NCBI RefSeq assembly: GCF_007483685.1
Contig: NZ_VMKN01000002.1
Coordinates: 618,510 to 682,509 of the forward strand
From: Litoribacter populi
GTDB lineage: Bacteria > Bacteroidota > Bacteroidia > Cytophagales > Cyclobacteriaceae
Direction of reading: 5' to 3'
DNA length: 64,000 nucleotides
Position numbers and translations under genes: made by a program. Below, piece after piece: positions 7,736 through 16,466 of this stretch (within the stretch, counting starts at the first letter, position 1; each line of letters begins with the position of its first letter). The notes beneath the pieces were generated by a model. That model did not search any database. It saw only the letters and a list, made by a program, of their open reading frames with translations, and had not been told where the DNA came from.

Positions 7736-8476
7736 CTCACTCCCCAACACCACTCCACACGCACCTTCCTTCAGCTGAACAGGCCCATCAGCCCCCACCT
7801 GATAATACCTTATCCCCATCAAAGCCGTCACCAGCACCTCTTCACATTTCTGCTCGTAAGCCATTCGCACCTTGCCAAGATGATCCATTCCCTCCTCGAT
7901 CGGCACGATCAACTCATCCCCCTCATTATCCCAACATTGGTGCTGCTTCTCCCCATCCTCTGATATCAATACCACCCCATATCGGATCGAAAAATGCGTG
8001 GCCCGCTGTGGAACATGCCTGAGCATACTCCCAAATTCAAACTCCACTACCTGCTCCTCCGTCAATATATTCACTTTAGGAAGACTCTCCACATAATCAC
8101 TCACACGGTATTCTTTTGCCAACTCAAACCCTTTCAGCAAACCCACATTGCCATTCAACAGCTTTCTAGCCCCTCTCTCCAAGATCTCGTCGGACTGAAT
8201 AATACGCTGAAAGACCCCCGTCAGATAAGAGGGCATATAGCCCGTTTTCATATCATACAGAAAACTCCAGGCCGCATGCCTATACAACTGACTTAATGAA
8301 GTCGCCCTTCCAAACTCCGACGCCGTCTTCCTGCTGTTGTCAAACTCCGGCCTTTTCCTAAACTGTTCCCCAGTAAGCGAGCTCTTTCTTCTCGCATAAT
8401 GTTTCCCATTCATCTTATAAAAGCATACCCCATCCACGGTACCCTCAAATTCATGTCCTGCTGATTGCCTTGCCAT
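7697..8476 (-). CDS. Conserved hypothetical protein of a Bacteroidota-restricted family
   Basis: 259 aa. The N-terminus (MARQSAGHEFEGTVDGVCFY, then NGKHYARRKSSLTGEQF and TASEFGRATSLSQLYRHA) follows a pattern I recall from a Bacteroidota family of uncharacterised proteins that begin MARQ and have a K/R-rich glycine strand followed by an SEFGRA block. The C-terminal half is predicted beta-rich (VVEFEFGSMLRHVP, EDGEKQHQCWDNEGDELIVP, EQKCEEVLVTALMGIRYYQV). There is no signal peptide or membrane segment. Its 3' end runs into a short tandem repeat, which may have changed the original C-terminus. The surrounding 1.5 kb is repeat-rich, consistent with an accessory region. Function unknown. Confidence 0.65.
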   Translation of the reverse strand: MARQSAGHEFEGTVDGVCFYKMNGKHYARRKSSLTGEQFRKRPEFDNSRKTASEFGRATSLSQLYRHAAWSFLYDMKTGYMPSYLTGVFQRIIQSDEILERGARKLLNGNVGLLKGFELAKEYRVSDYVESLPKVNILTEEQVVEFEFGSMLRHVPQRATHFSIRYGVVLISEDGEKQHQCWDNEGDELIVPIEEGMDHLGKVRMAYEQKCEEVLVTALMGIRYYQVGADGPVQLKEGACGVVLGSEVSTGHGALGAGH

Positions 8477-9268
8477 ATTTTTTTTTCTCCTTAAACCCTA
8501 ACCTATAAACCATAAACCCTGAACATTTGAACCCTGAACCATAAGCCTTAAACCATCTCCCCCATCCCTGCACCAAAGCTACACTAAGCCTGCCCTAAAG
8601 CCACACCAAAGCTGCGTTAAAGCTCCATTAACTCCGTGTTAACTCCGTGTTCGTCTAACCCCTTAGTTTCCCTTTTTCTTATATAATGGAATTAATTTTG
8701 GTGATTATCGCTAAAAAATGCGTTGGAACTATCACTAACGTATTCACAACCAAAAGGTTTCGCTTTTTTTTTAAAATATTTTCTCGGTCATCCGTTTTCC
8801 GTCCTTAAACCATAAACCAAAAGCTTTTCCACTCCTTGTGAAAAACCATACTAAAGTAACCGCTAATAAGAGGAATAAGAAACCTTTTTATTGGTTGCTG
8901 TGGGTAATTTTATCGGTTTTGGATTTTTTTCAATTACTTTTTGCCTCACCTTTTTAAATGTCTCGTAATTATAACCCAACAAATCTGCCTGGTCTTTTAT
9001 CTTAATCCAATTGATGACATTAGAATAGACTTCTAAGAATATTAGCAAAAACAATATTTTTGACAAACATTAACCATCGCCATGATTTAATCTAACAGGA
9101 ATAGCGATCCCTAAGGTCAAACCTATATGTAACTACCCAGAAGTTGCCAACGCTTCCTCCTCCTCGCCGCTTTGCAATTTCTAAACCCCTAAATCAGGCC
9201 GCAGGCCGAATAATCAAAGTAGCGCAGAGAAGTATGGGGTATGAGAAATTACAATTAATAATCCGTGG
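8477..9268. repeat. Repeat-rich non-coding stretch (AACCATAAACC and related words)
   Basis: 8495-8560 is made of CCTAACCTATAAACCATAAA, CCCTGAACC and CATAAGCCTTAAACC words; 8580-8665 repeats AAAGCTGC/AAAGCTCC and TTAACTCCGTG; 8800-8822 again has CCTTAAACCATAAACC. Related words recur at 22818-22850. A 67-codon frame at 8863-9066 has only a TTG start and no recognisable content. 9070-9268 shows no gene and ends in ATCCGTGGAAATC, a dispersed word interrupted by the IS21 element. Confidence 0.6.
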
Positions 9269-9273
9269 AAATC

Positions 9274-9343
9274 TGTAAGCGGTAACCAACAATGCACCAA
9301 AAATGGTAAATGGGAGTGCACCAAAAATGGCAACAGGCGTGCA
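9274..9343. repeat. IS21 left end with three TGCACCA boxes
   Basis: The end starts TGTAAGCGGTAACCAACAA, followed by three TGCACCA boxes about 16-20 bp apart, the first two as TGCACCAAAAATGG. It aligns box for box with the reverse complement of 11831-11900. These are the expected IstA binding sites. Confidence 0.85.
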
Positions 9344-9365
9344 CCATTTTGTAAATATACGCTGC

Positions 9366-10157
9366 CTATTCTTCCTGTTCAAAGAAAGTTTTCCTGTTTT
9401 TCATTCTATAACTTTTCCCCGATAAATTTATAATATCGCAACGGAACAGCAGGCGGTCCAACAATGCCGTTGCCAGGACTTCGTCATCAAGCATTTTGGC
9501 CCATTCTGCAGGCATTTTGTTGGTGGTGATGATGAAGCAGGTCCGCTCATAGATTTGGTTTATAAAGTTGAAAAGGGAGACGGCAACGCTTTTTTCCACC
9601 GGAAAGAGCATGATATCATCTATTATGATGAGATCCGCCTTCTGGAGCCTTTTGTATTCGGCCATTGACGACCTGGTCATGTCCTTCAGCTTCAGGATGT
9701 TTGTAAGGTCTTCCATTGTCTTGAAGTAGGCCTTGTAGCCCCTGTCCACCGCATCGGCACCAAGCCCCGAGGCCAGGAATGTCTTTCCCGTACCGGAAGG
9801 GCCCATGAGCATGAGGTTGAACCCCTGGTCGAGCCAGTTGAGCTCCCGCAGCTGGTTTATCCTTGTCAGGTTCAGGCCGTTTTCGGCTCCCGGATCGTAC
9901 TGGCCTAGGTCGTTTTTGAGCGGCAGTCGTGCGGCCTTTCTCCGCCTTGCCACCTCGTTTTTGAGCCTAAGGTTCGATTCCTCCCGGAGCAGTTCAAGGA
10001 AGAAGTCCGTGAACCCGGAGCGCTGTTTTTCCGCTTTGGCGATGACCTCGGGCAGGCTGTTGGCCATTCCGGTGATCTTAAACTGCCTGCAAAAGGCGTT
10101 GATCTGTTCTTTTTTCTCCATTTTCTGTCTGGTTTTGGGGCCGTGGAAGGCATCCAA
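9366..10157 (-). CDS. istB: IS21 transposition helper ATPase IstB
   Basis: 263 aa AAA+ ATPase related to DnaC. Walker A is LMGPSGTGKTFLASGLG at about residue 115-131, Walker B is ADLIIIDDIMLFP at about 173-185, and sensor ITTNKMPAEW follows. IstB assembles on target DNA and recruits the IstA transposase. It is 26 bp downstream of istA, as in other IS21 members. Its GC content is clearly higher than that of nearby host genes, a sign of foreign origin. Confidence 0.95.
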   Translation of the reverse strand: MDAFHGPKTRQKMEKKEQINAFCRQFKITGMANSLPEVIAKAEKQRSGFTDFFLELLREESNLRLKNEVARRRKAARLPLKNDLGQYDPGAENGLNLTRINQLRELNWLDQGFNLMLMGPSGTGKTFLASGLGADAVDRGYKAYFKTMEDLTNILKLKDMTRSSMAEYKRLQKADLIIIDDIMLFPVEKSVAVSLFNFINQIYERTCFIITTNKMPAEWAKMLDDEVLATALLDRLLFRCDIINLSGKSYRMKNRKTFFEQEE

Positions 10158-10183
10158 AAGATTGCTCCCACGGCCTGTTTTGG

Positions 10184-11755
10184 TTAACTGTTGCTTTTTT
10201 TCTTGCTCTTCACGATATCCTCATACTCCCCGATATTGCTCTTTTCGGGCTGTACCAGGGCGCTGTCGGGCATTTTTCCGCTCAGCGGGTTGAGTACCCT
10301 GATGTTGGTTTCCTCCTTCCTTGAGGTGTCCTGTAGCTCCAGGATGGATATAAAATCCGACGCACTGCAGATTGATTGCTCAAGGCAGTACCTCAGGGTG
10401 AGCCCGGTCTTTTCCGGATCGGCGCCTATAAGGGCTTTTTCGATCATGCTGAGCTGGTCCCTGACATACCGGGGCTTCTCGGCGCGGATCATTCCTATCC
10501 ACCGCCGGGCCTCCTCGCTGTCCCTGAACATTCCGGCAACCAGGGCGGCTTTCTCCTCAAGGGAGCCGCTTTTGTCCCTCCTGTGGTCGGTTTTGAGGAC
10601 TTTTTGGCCTGTTCCCACAGGTATGTCGTGGCGGCAGATTTCCGTGGTGCCCCCGGGTTCATAGATAAAAAGGCCATCCCCCTGTGCCTGTACAGCCACT
10701 TCGCTTCCTTTTCCTTTATAGGTGCCCAGGGGAAGAGAGTAGAAGTTGCCCCTGTAAGAGACGGTGTTGTCCTTCCGGACGGCAAAGAGGGCCGGTACGG
10801 CGGGTTTTGGGGCACAGGGCCGGTACGGGGTGAGAAAGGGCAGCTCGATGTAAAGCTCTGACTGCGGCTCTTTTTTGGTCACCGCATGGGGAAGTGCGTT
10901 TGCGGTACGGCCAAGCCATCCCATGGCCTCGTCGTTGAGGGTTTCGATATTGTGGAAGGTGCGGTTGTAAAGAAAGCTTCTCTTTACGTACCTGACCACG
11001 TTTTCGACCTTCCCTTTGGTTTCGGGATCGGCTTTCCTGCAGAAGTAAAGGCTGAAGGACTGCTCCCGGGTATAGGCCCTGAAGGCGTCCGTAAGGATGA
11101 GGTCCCCTCCGTTTTCGCTTACCATGAACACCTTGTCCTGGTCATAGACCATTTCCAGGGGGATGCCTCCGATGTATGCAAAGGCATTTTCATGGGCCTC
11201 TATGGCCAGCAGGGAAGTGAAGTGCCTGTCGGTGAACCATACGTACTTGAACCGCGAGCGGGAAAGGACAAGTGTGAAGAAAAACACCTTTACCCTCTTT
11301 CCCGTGCCGCTTCGCATGTTGTATTCGCCAAAGTCGACCTGGCCCTGTTTGCCGTACGGAAGCTCTTCCGTCATTTCGTACTCTCGGGGGAGTTTGACAA
11401 AGGGAAGGTTGTGTTTGTCCCTGACCCAGGAAACGAAGTTGAAGACGGTCTTTGGGGAGACCTTTGGCAGGTCCGGAAAATGTTCCTTCAGCCAGTCATG
11501 CATCTGGGCTGCAGGTGTGTCCCTGAAGTTTTCCAGGCGTTGCCTGACAAACTCCTCATAGGGAGCAAGGACCTTGGGGCGCTGTGACTGCTGTATCAGC
11601 ATCAGCTCATAGTCCTGCTCGCTCATGGATAGGTACCTGCTTACGGTTCGCCTGTTGAGGACAAGGTGCTCGCTGATCTGCCGGAGGGAAAATCCCTCCC
11701 TTTGGAGGCGGTGGATTTCGAAATAAGTCATAAATTTGTCTAAGTACACATTCAT
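10184..11755 (-). CDS. istA: IS21-family transposase IstA
   Basis: 523 aa. An N-terminal helix-turn-helix (LQREGFSLRQISEHLVLNRR, TVSRYLS) is followed by an integrase-type catalytic core: first Asp in GQVDFGEYN, second in MVYDQDKVF, and Glu in KGKVENVVRYVKRSF. A C-terminal beta-barrel segment starts near RKDNTVSYRGNFYSLP. It cuts and joins the element ends. The frame is uninterrupted and of normal length. The start at 11755 lies 35 bp inside a perfect palindrome that probably blocks readthrough from outside. Confidence 0.95.
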   Translation of the reverse strand: MNVYLDKFMTYFEIHRLQREGFSLRQISEHLVLNRRTVSRYLSMSEQDYELMLIQQSQRPKVLAPYEEFVRQRLENFRDTPAAQMHDWLKEHFPDLPKVSPKTVFNFVSWVRDKHNLPFVKLPREYEMTEELPYGKQGQVDFGEYNMRSGTGKRVKVFFFTLVLSRSRFKYVWFTDRHFTSLLAIEAHENAFAYIGGIPLEMVYDQDKVFMVSENGGDLILTDAFRAYTREQSFSLYFCRKADPETKGKVENVVRYVKRSFLYNRTFHNIETLNDEAMGWLGRTANALPHAVTKKEPQSELYIELPFLTPYRPCAPKPAVPALFAVRKDNTVSYRGNFYSLPLGTYKGKGSEVAVQAQGDGLFIYEPGGTTEICRHDIPVGTGQKVLKTDHRRDKSGSLEEKAALVAGMFRDSEEARRWIGMIRAEKPRYVRDQLSMIEKALIGADPEKTGLTLRYCLEQSICSASDFISILELQDTSRKEETNIRVLNPLSGKMPDSALVQPEKSNIGEYEDIVKSKKKSNS

Positions 11756-11790
11756 AAAATGCTAGTTTTGGTAGACCAGCAAAATACTCT

Positions 11791-11824
11791 AAAATCCTCT
11801 TGGGGCATGCCCCAAGAGGATTTT
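11791..11824. terminator. Perfect 34-bp palindrome in front of istA
   Basis: AAAATCCTCTTGGGGCA is followed directly by its exact reverse complement. It lies inside the IS21 element between the right terminal boxes and the istA start. A factor-independent terminator at this place would shield istA from host transcription entering the element; the role is inferred. Confidence 0.65.
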
Positions 11825-11830
11825 TAGTGG

Positions 11831-11900
11831 TGCACTATTGTTGCCAAATTTGGTGCATTCTTATTTACCGAAAGTGGTGCAGTTTTATTTACCGATTACA
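11831..11900. repeat. IS21 right end with three TGCACCA boxes
   Basis: The reverse complement begins TGTAATCGGTAAATAAAACT and carries TGCACCACTTTCGG, TGCACCAAATTTGG and TGCACCACTAA. The spacing matches the left end. Confidence 0.85.
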
Positions 11901-12032
11901 AAATCTGTGCTTTCTGTGGTAAAAATACACTATATCACCACGGACCAGCCTGCACGGGCATAATAAACTGTAACAAGTGTTAACTATTTTTAGTATATTT
12001 AATTCTCATAAGTACAAAATGGTTAGTAAAGG

Positions 12033-12061
12033 GCTTCCACCTGCTGTGGAGGCTTTTTTTT
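12033..12061 (+). terminator. Orphan plus-strand terminator
   Basis: GCTTCCAC and GTGGAGGC form a stem with a CTGCT loop, followed by nine T on the plus strand. No plus-strand gene precedes it; 11906-12032 holds only repeat-like and AT-rich DNA. It could end a small RNA or be left from a gene lost on IS insertion. 12062-12150 shows nothing else. Confidence 0.55.
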
Positions 12062-12150
12062 AATTACCCATCCATAGCTCAAAAAATTGATTTCTGACGG
12101 CACCTATGCGCATCTGAAACTAATGACATAACAATCCTTAAAAATTATAC

Positions 12151-14880
12151 TTACCTGTGACCAACACAAACCTGATTTCCCTTCCTAACCCACTTATCGA
12201 CACTGGTTACGATCAAAATGGTGGAGGCCACTAATGAAGACATTCCCCAAGCTTTAATAGTTAAAGGAGAGGTATAAAACCAGTAATTCATGAAAGGCGA
12301 ATAAACCAAAGCTATTTGGGCCAGTAGAACAACTGCAATCCCAAAATAAATAGCCGGGTTGGAAAAAGGGGGAATTTTATGGACAGGAAGCTTGAGTGAG
12401 CGGCAATCAATAAGATAAATCACCTGAAATAATACCATTGTAGTAGCAGCCATGGTTTGGGCCTCCGAAATAGCAAGGGCCCTGTCAGCTCCCTTTGACA
12501 TCTCCAACTGGAACTCCCAGAGGAACAACCAAATTGTCCCCCCTGCCATCACCATGGCAACCAATACAATCCGCAACATGAAATAGGAATTAATTAAAGG
12601 GGTGCTTGGCCTACGGGGAGGCCGGCTCATCACATCCGCATCTTTAGCTTCCAAGGCAAGTGGTAGGGTCAACGCAACAGCAGTAATCAGGTTGATCCAA
12701 AGAACCTGAACAGGCACCATAGGTTTAAGGAGTACCCCCTCCTCTGAGGGGAAGAAGATCACTGCTACAAAAATCACCAAGCCTAACCCTATGCTGGTAG
12801 GCAACAGAAAAATAATACTTTTGAGGATGTTGTCAAATACCCTACGCCCCTCCTCAATGGCCGCCTGAATACTTGCAAAATTGTCATTGGCAAGAATCAT
12901 ATCCGCCGATTCCTTGGCCACAGTGGTCCCGCTGATCCCCATTGCCACGCCTATATCTGCCCGCTTGAGGGCAGGGGCATCATTGACTCCATCTCCGGTC
13001 ATGGCAACAATTTCTCCATTTGCCTGCAGGGCCTTTACGATGTTCAGCTTATCCGCTGGAGAAACCCTTGCAAATATATGTGTATCCCTTATCAATTCCT
13101 GTAACTCCTCCTCCTTCAGTTTGTGAAGCTCATCACCCGTGATCACCTTTTCATTTTGTGCCAACCCAAGCTGCCTCGCCACTTCAACCGCAGTTACTGG
13201 GTGGTCCCCGGTAATCATTTTTACAATTATGCCTGCACTTTGACAGATGCTTATGGCCTCCTTCACTTCCTGCCTTGGTGGGTCACTCATAGCGATCAAC
13301 CCCAGAAAGGTCGATTGATTTAAACATCCATGTGTGATTTTGGGAGGTTCTGCCTTGGATAAATTTTTTGAGGCAAAAGCTAGCACTCTCAATCCTCTTC
13401 GGGCAAATTGCAATACGCCTTTGCGAATTTCCTCTTTAAGGACGTCTCCTCCAGAATTGGCCAAGAGAGGTATGATAGATTCCGGAGCTCCTTTTAGAAA
13501 AATAACCCATTCCTCTTCAGTGGATTGATGAAGAGTGGCCATTATTTTGGTGTCTGAATCAAAAGGCAACTCATCCAGCCTTTTCCATTGGGAGGTCAAC
13601 ACTTCAGGATCCACACCAAAACTAACCGCAGCTTTCAAAAGTGCAACCTCAGTGGGATCTCCTATGGCTATAACTTCATCTGTGCCCTTATCCTCTTGCA
13701 GTGAGGCATCGTTGCATAGTGTTGCCGAAAAGATCATTTTTTTTAATAAACCTGCCGAATGACTTCCTTCCTTTATAAAATTCAGGGTTTCTACCTCCTG
13801 GGCGGGGAATTCCATATTATTTGTCCACAGATAATCAACCTGCATTTCATTTTTGGTGAGGGTACCTGTTTTATCGGAGCAAATCACGGTAGTACTGCCA
13901 AGGGTTTCTACTGAAGCCAAATGCCGAATGATGGCCTTCCTTTTTGCCATCCGCGTCACCCCAATGGTGGCTGCTATGGTTATCACTGCCGGCAGGCCTT
14001 CAGGAATAGCGGCAACTGCCAATGTAATGGCCGAAAATGCCGCATCAACAAAAGTATATTCCCTAAAAATTGCCATGCCAAAAACAGCAAGCCCCACTAT
14101 AATAGTGACCGTAGTAATCCGTGTCGCTAATCTTTCCAGCAATAGAGTGAGCGGAGATTTGGGTGGTATGGTAGTCTCCAGAAGTTCAGCAATTTTACCT
14201 ATTTCCGTATCCATGCCGGTAGCTACCACCACTCCTTCGGCAGTTCCGGATGTAATCAATGTCCCACTGAACACCATACAGCTCTGTGCCGAAATTCCTA
14301 CATCAGGAGGCAATGCATGGGTATTTTTTTCAGTTGGAAATGATTCCCCGGTTAAAATAGCTTCATCACATCGCACATTTTTTGTGAAATTAAGCCGAAG
14401 ATCAGCAGGCACTCTATCTCCTGCCTGAAGGAGAACATAATCGCCAATTACCAGCTCGCTAATTGGAATGCTGATCTGCTCTTTCTCCCGCAACACGGTG
14501 ACATTTTCGGGCACAAGACTTAACAACCCTGCAATAGTATTGCCTGCTTGATATTCTTGAATGAAGCCAATAATAGCATTGATCAAAATAACCAAAATGA
14601 TAACAATGCCATCGGTGAATTTCCCCATGGTGAGGGCTATTACAGTGGACCCGATAAGAATATAGATAAGAGGATTTAAAAACTGCCTTCCCAGTATCCT
14701 AAAAACGCTTTCTCTCCCTTTCCCCACCAAGGTATTCGGTCCATTCGACGTTAATCGAATGGTAGCTTCTTCCGAAGAAATTCCCTCTTCTGAACTATTA
14801 AGGATAGCAAAAATTTCTGAAAGAGGGAGTGAGTACCAAGGGTAATATTTTTTATTTTCTTTTTCTACAGCCCTGCTCAT
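12151..14880 (-). CDS. P-type cation-transporting ATPase (type IIA-like)
   Basis: 909 aa integral membrane pump driven by ATP. In order: N-terminal cation-ATPase domain (YPWYSLPLSEIFAIL), actuator motif ILTGESFPTEKN at about residue 175-186, M4 with AVAAIPEGLPAVITI at about 290, phosphorylation motif ICSDKTGTLTKNEM at about 335, nucleotide-domain KGAPE near 460, hinge MTGDGVNDAPALKRADIGVAMG near 630, and six further C-terminal membrane spans. In M6 the segment is LWINLITAVALTLPLALE, where SERCA-type Ca2+ pumps have NLVTDG; the liganding Asp is Ala here. A CtpF-like subgroup has this form, so the ion cannot be fixed from sequence. It borders a cluster of channel and antiporter genes. Confidence 0.88.
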   Translation of the reverse strand: MSRAVEKENKKYYPWYSLPLSEIFAILNSSEEGISSEEATIRLTSNGPNTLVGKGRESVFRILGRQFLNPLIYILIGSTVIALTMGKFTDGIVIILVILINAIIGFIQEYQAGNTIAGLLSLVPENVTVLREKEQISIPISELVIGDYVLLQAGDRVPADLRLNFTKNVRCDEAILTGESFPTEKNTHALPPDVGISAQSCMVFSGTLITSGTAEGVVVATGMDTEIGKIAELLETTIPPKSPLTLLLERLATRITTVTIIVGLAVFGMAIFREYTFVDAAFSAITLAVAAIPEGLPAVITIAATIGVTRMAKRKAIIRHLASVETLGSTTVICSDKTGTLTKNEMQVDYLWTNNMEFPAQEVETLNFIKEGSHSAGLLKKMIFSATLCNDASLQEDKGTDEVIAIGDPTEVALLKAAVSFGVDPEVLTSQWKRLDELPFDSDTKIMATLHQSTEEEWVIFLKGAPESIIPLLANSGGDVLKEEIRKGVLQFARRGLRVLAFASKNLSKAEPPKITHGCLNQSTFLGLIAMSDPPRQEVKEAISICQSAGIIVKMITGDHPVTAVEVARQLGLAQNEKVITGDELHKLKEEELQELIRDTHIFARVSPADKLNIVKALQANGEIVAMTGDGVNDAPALKRADIGVAMGISGTTVAKESADMILANDNFASIQAAIEEGRRVFDNILKSIIFLLPTSIGLGLVIFVAVIFFPSEEGVLLKPMVPVQVLWINLITAVALTLPLALEAKDADVMSRPPRRPSTPLINSYFMLRIVLVAMVMAGGTIWLFLWEFQLEMSKGADRALAISEAQTMAATTMVLFQVIYLIDCRSLKLPVHKIPPFSNPAIYFGIAVVLLAQIALVYSPFMNYWFYTSPLTIKAWGMSSLVASTILIVTSVDKWVRKGNQVCVGHR

Positions 14881-15395
14881 ATAGTGTTAATTTGTGTTAG
14901 GCACCAAATATTCGTCACTAGTCTGAATTACCCTTCCAGTATACCAAGCGGGTTTGTACAAAGTCAAAACCAAGGTTGAATTTGTTTTGCCAAGAATCAA
15001 TTAAACTCGGTTCCCACCCGTTTTGATTTATAAAGAATGAAAAATTATGAAGCATCTTTTTAAGACTCCTGTTCTATAGGCCTTCGAAGACTATTGGTGC
15101 AGCAAATGCCAGGAATACAGCTATTCCTAAGCCTATTTAGTCGATTTGCATTTTATAAATGTATCTGGTAAAATTAGAAAGTGTTAAGTAGAGGTTTGTG
15201 ATGAGGGGAAAAGCCATACTTTCCGAAAGAGCATGGGTGCCAGTAAATTCCCAGACGGCAGAAAATAAAGCTGGATGGGGCTCTTCGAAATGGAGATAGG
15301 GAACAAGAGGTGGAGTACAACACACAGTGCTATGTTAAAAAATATCAACAATTAAATTCCTTCCGATTCAAAAACTCCTGTAAATTTGAAGTTAG
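14881..15395. other. Intergenic region, no supported gene
   Basis: 515 bp between two diverging genes. It probably contains both promoters, but no clear TTG/TAnnTTTG pair was found. A 62-codon minus frame at 15137-15325 has no recognisable features. No tRNA-like fold or terminator was seen. Confidence 0.5.
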
Positions 15396-15755
15396 ATGAC
15401 TGAAAACAAGCAAAAAATTGTACTGAGCCTATTAGCTTTGATACTCTACATTAATGTAGGTGTTCCGCTATTGCTTTCTGGATTTCATCAAAAATCTACT
15501 TCGCATAAAAATAATACTATTACCCCAGAAGCCTACGAATCTAATAGGCAATTCGATTATCTTGTTTCAGCGGATCTTTTGGATGCAGTATCTTTCAAAG
15601 GGGATCTAAAAAATAATTTCTTTTTAAAATTGCAAGAGGGTAAAATTATAATTTTGCATAGCCTTTTGCTGAAAATGCTTTTCACCTACCTCAATACTAT
15701 ATGGGTGGAATTCACTATTTCAGATTTGATTTATCCCTTTGCTTATTTTTGGTAA
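15396..15755 (+). CDS. Small protein with N-terminal and C-terminal hydrophobic segments, unknown
   Basis: 119 aa. An N-terminal membrane segment or signal (KIVLSLLALILYINVGVPLLL) is followed by a polar middle and a hydrophobic C-terminal end, LLLKMLFTYLNTIWV...ISDLIYPFAYFW. The ending PFAYFW resembles that of the 118-aa protein at 18216-18572 (PFHYYW), which has the same overall layout. The two are probably related, although the middle parts show little likeness by eye. It is 85 bp ahead of a gene of an unnamed paralogous family. No function is recognised. Confidence 0.5.
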   Translation: MTENKQKIVLSLLALILYINVGVPLLLSGFHQKSTSHKNNTITPEAYESNRQFDYLVSADLLDAVSFKGDLKNNFFLKLQEGKIIILHSLLLKMLFTYLNTIWVEFTISDLIYPFAYFW

Positions 15756-15840
15756 GTAAAAAAACACCCTTCGAGACCGCCTATCAGGCATTATTTAATT
15801 ATTTACGCTGACTTTCTATCCGGTCAAATCCTAGGGGCCA

Positions 15841-16383
15841 ATGATAAGTCACATACAAAATATTCTAACTATGTTCAATATAGACATGACAGCGGTACTA
15901 ATTTCGCTAGTCTTAATTATTGCTTTCTGCATTCCGTTTTATTTATATAGCAGAAAATCTAAAGCCCAAAAACAAGAATTGATAACCCTTCTAAAGAATA
16001 AAGCAAATCAATTGGGAATATCAGTACAGAATGCTGACACTTGGAGAAACAGATATGCCATAGGAGTAAATGATCAAGGCAATAAACTCCTTTATCTGGA
16101 AAATACGGAGGAAAATGAAAAACTTAAAGTTGTTGATCTTTCCGATTTGCAAAATGTAGATGTCCAAAAAAACTACCTGATAGCTACGGGAAAGGGAAAT
16201 GATAAAATAATGGATATGGTTCAATTAAGCTGCTATTTTAAAGGCAATTCTAACCCACCTGTGCACTTGGAGTTTTACAACGGTTCAAAATTCCCCAGTC
16301 TTCAAAATGAGTTTGAGCTGGTAAGGAAATGGGAGGATGAACTCAGTAGGATAATAGAAATCAAAACTAGCCCAAAAGTGTGA
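15841..16383 (+). CDS. Membrane-anchored protein of unnamed paralogous family (copy 1)
   Basis: 180 aa. One membrane span near the N-terminus (TAVLISLVLIIAFCIPFYLYS) is followed by a cytoplasmic-looking domain with WRNRYAIGVNDQGNKLLYLE, VVDLSDLQNVDV, VHLEFYNGSKFPS and ELVRKWEDELSRII. The same order of blocks is found in the 164-aa protein at 21549-22043 (WRKVYMLGIDEKNKKILYI, KDLNEIKEASI, IEIYDSKKF, LAKEWKKRIGDLI), so they are paralogues flanking the channel and antiporter genes. Each follows a small membrane-protein gene. The function is unknown; a link to ion or envelope stress is inferred from position. Confidence 0.7.
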   Translation: MISHIQNILTMFNIDMTAVLISLVLIIAFCIPFYLYSRKSKAQKQELITLLKNKANQLGISVQNADTWRNRYAIGVNDQGNKLLYLENTEENEKLKVVDLSDLQNVDVQKNYLIATGKGNDKIMDMVQLSCYFKGNSNPPVHLEFYNGSKFPSLQNEFELVRKWEDELSRIIEIKTSPKV

Positions 16384-16407
16384 AAGGAGTGATAATTGCA
16401 TAAGATT

Positions 16408-16440
16408 AAAAAGAGTCGAGCTCCTGGCCCGACTCTTTTT
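16408..16440. terminator. Bidirectional terminator between convergent genes
   Basis: AAAAAGAGTCG and CGACTCTTTTT form an 11-bp stem with A and T runs on the two sides. It separates the plus-strand gene ending at 16383 from the minus-strand mscS-type gene ending at 16467. Confidence 0.8.
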
Positions 16441-16466
16441 TTTATTTCAGGCCTTATGATGAAAAG

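Larger units (their letters stand above)
9274..11900 (-). mobile_element. Complete IS21-family insertion sequence with 5-bp target duplication
   Basis: 2627 bp. Both ends begin TGTAA(G/T)CGGTAA reading inwards (9274 on the left, 11900 on the right). Behind each tip come spaced repeats containing TGCACCA, three per end (left at about 9293, 9313 and 9329; right at about 11829-11881), the multiple terminal repeats typical of IS21 elements. The element carries istA and istB on the minus strand. The 5 bases AAATC stand immediately outside both ends (9269-9273 and 11901-11905), a clean target duplication. Joining the flanks restores ATCCGTGGAAATCTGTGC, a dispersed-repeat word. Both ORFs are intact, so the copy may be active. 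Confidence 0.93.

Noticed and set aside
8863..9066. 67-codon minus-strand frame
   Set aside because: Only a TTG start and no recognisable content; treated as chance.
10191..11587. Long plus-strand frames inside istA
   Set aside because: They are shadows of the GC-rich transposase gene on the opposite strand.
12019..12063. 14-codon ORF (MVSKGLPPAVEAFF) overlapping the orphan terminator
   Set aside because: Its codons coincide with the hairpin and T run; no ribosome-binding site or conservation evidence. The terminator explains the sequence better.
15137..15325. 62-codon minus-strand frame upstream of the P-type ATPase
   Set aside because: No signal peptide, domain or coding signal; the region reads as ordinary intergenic DNA.
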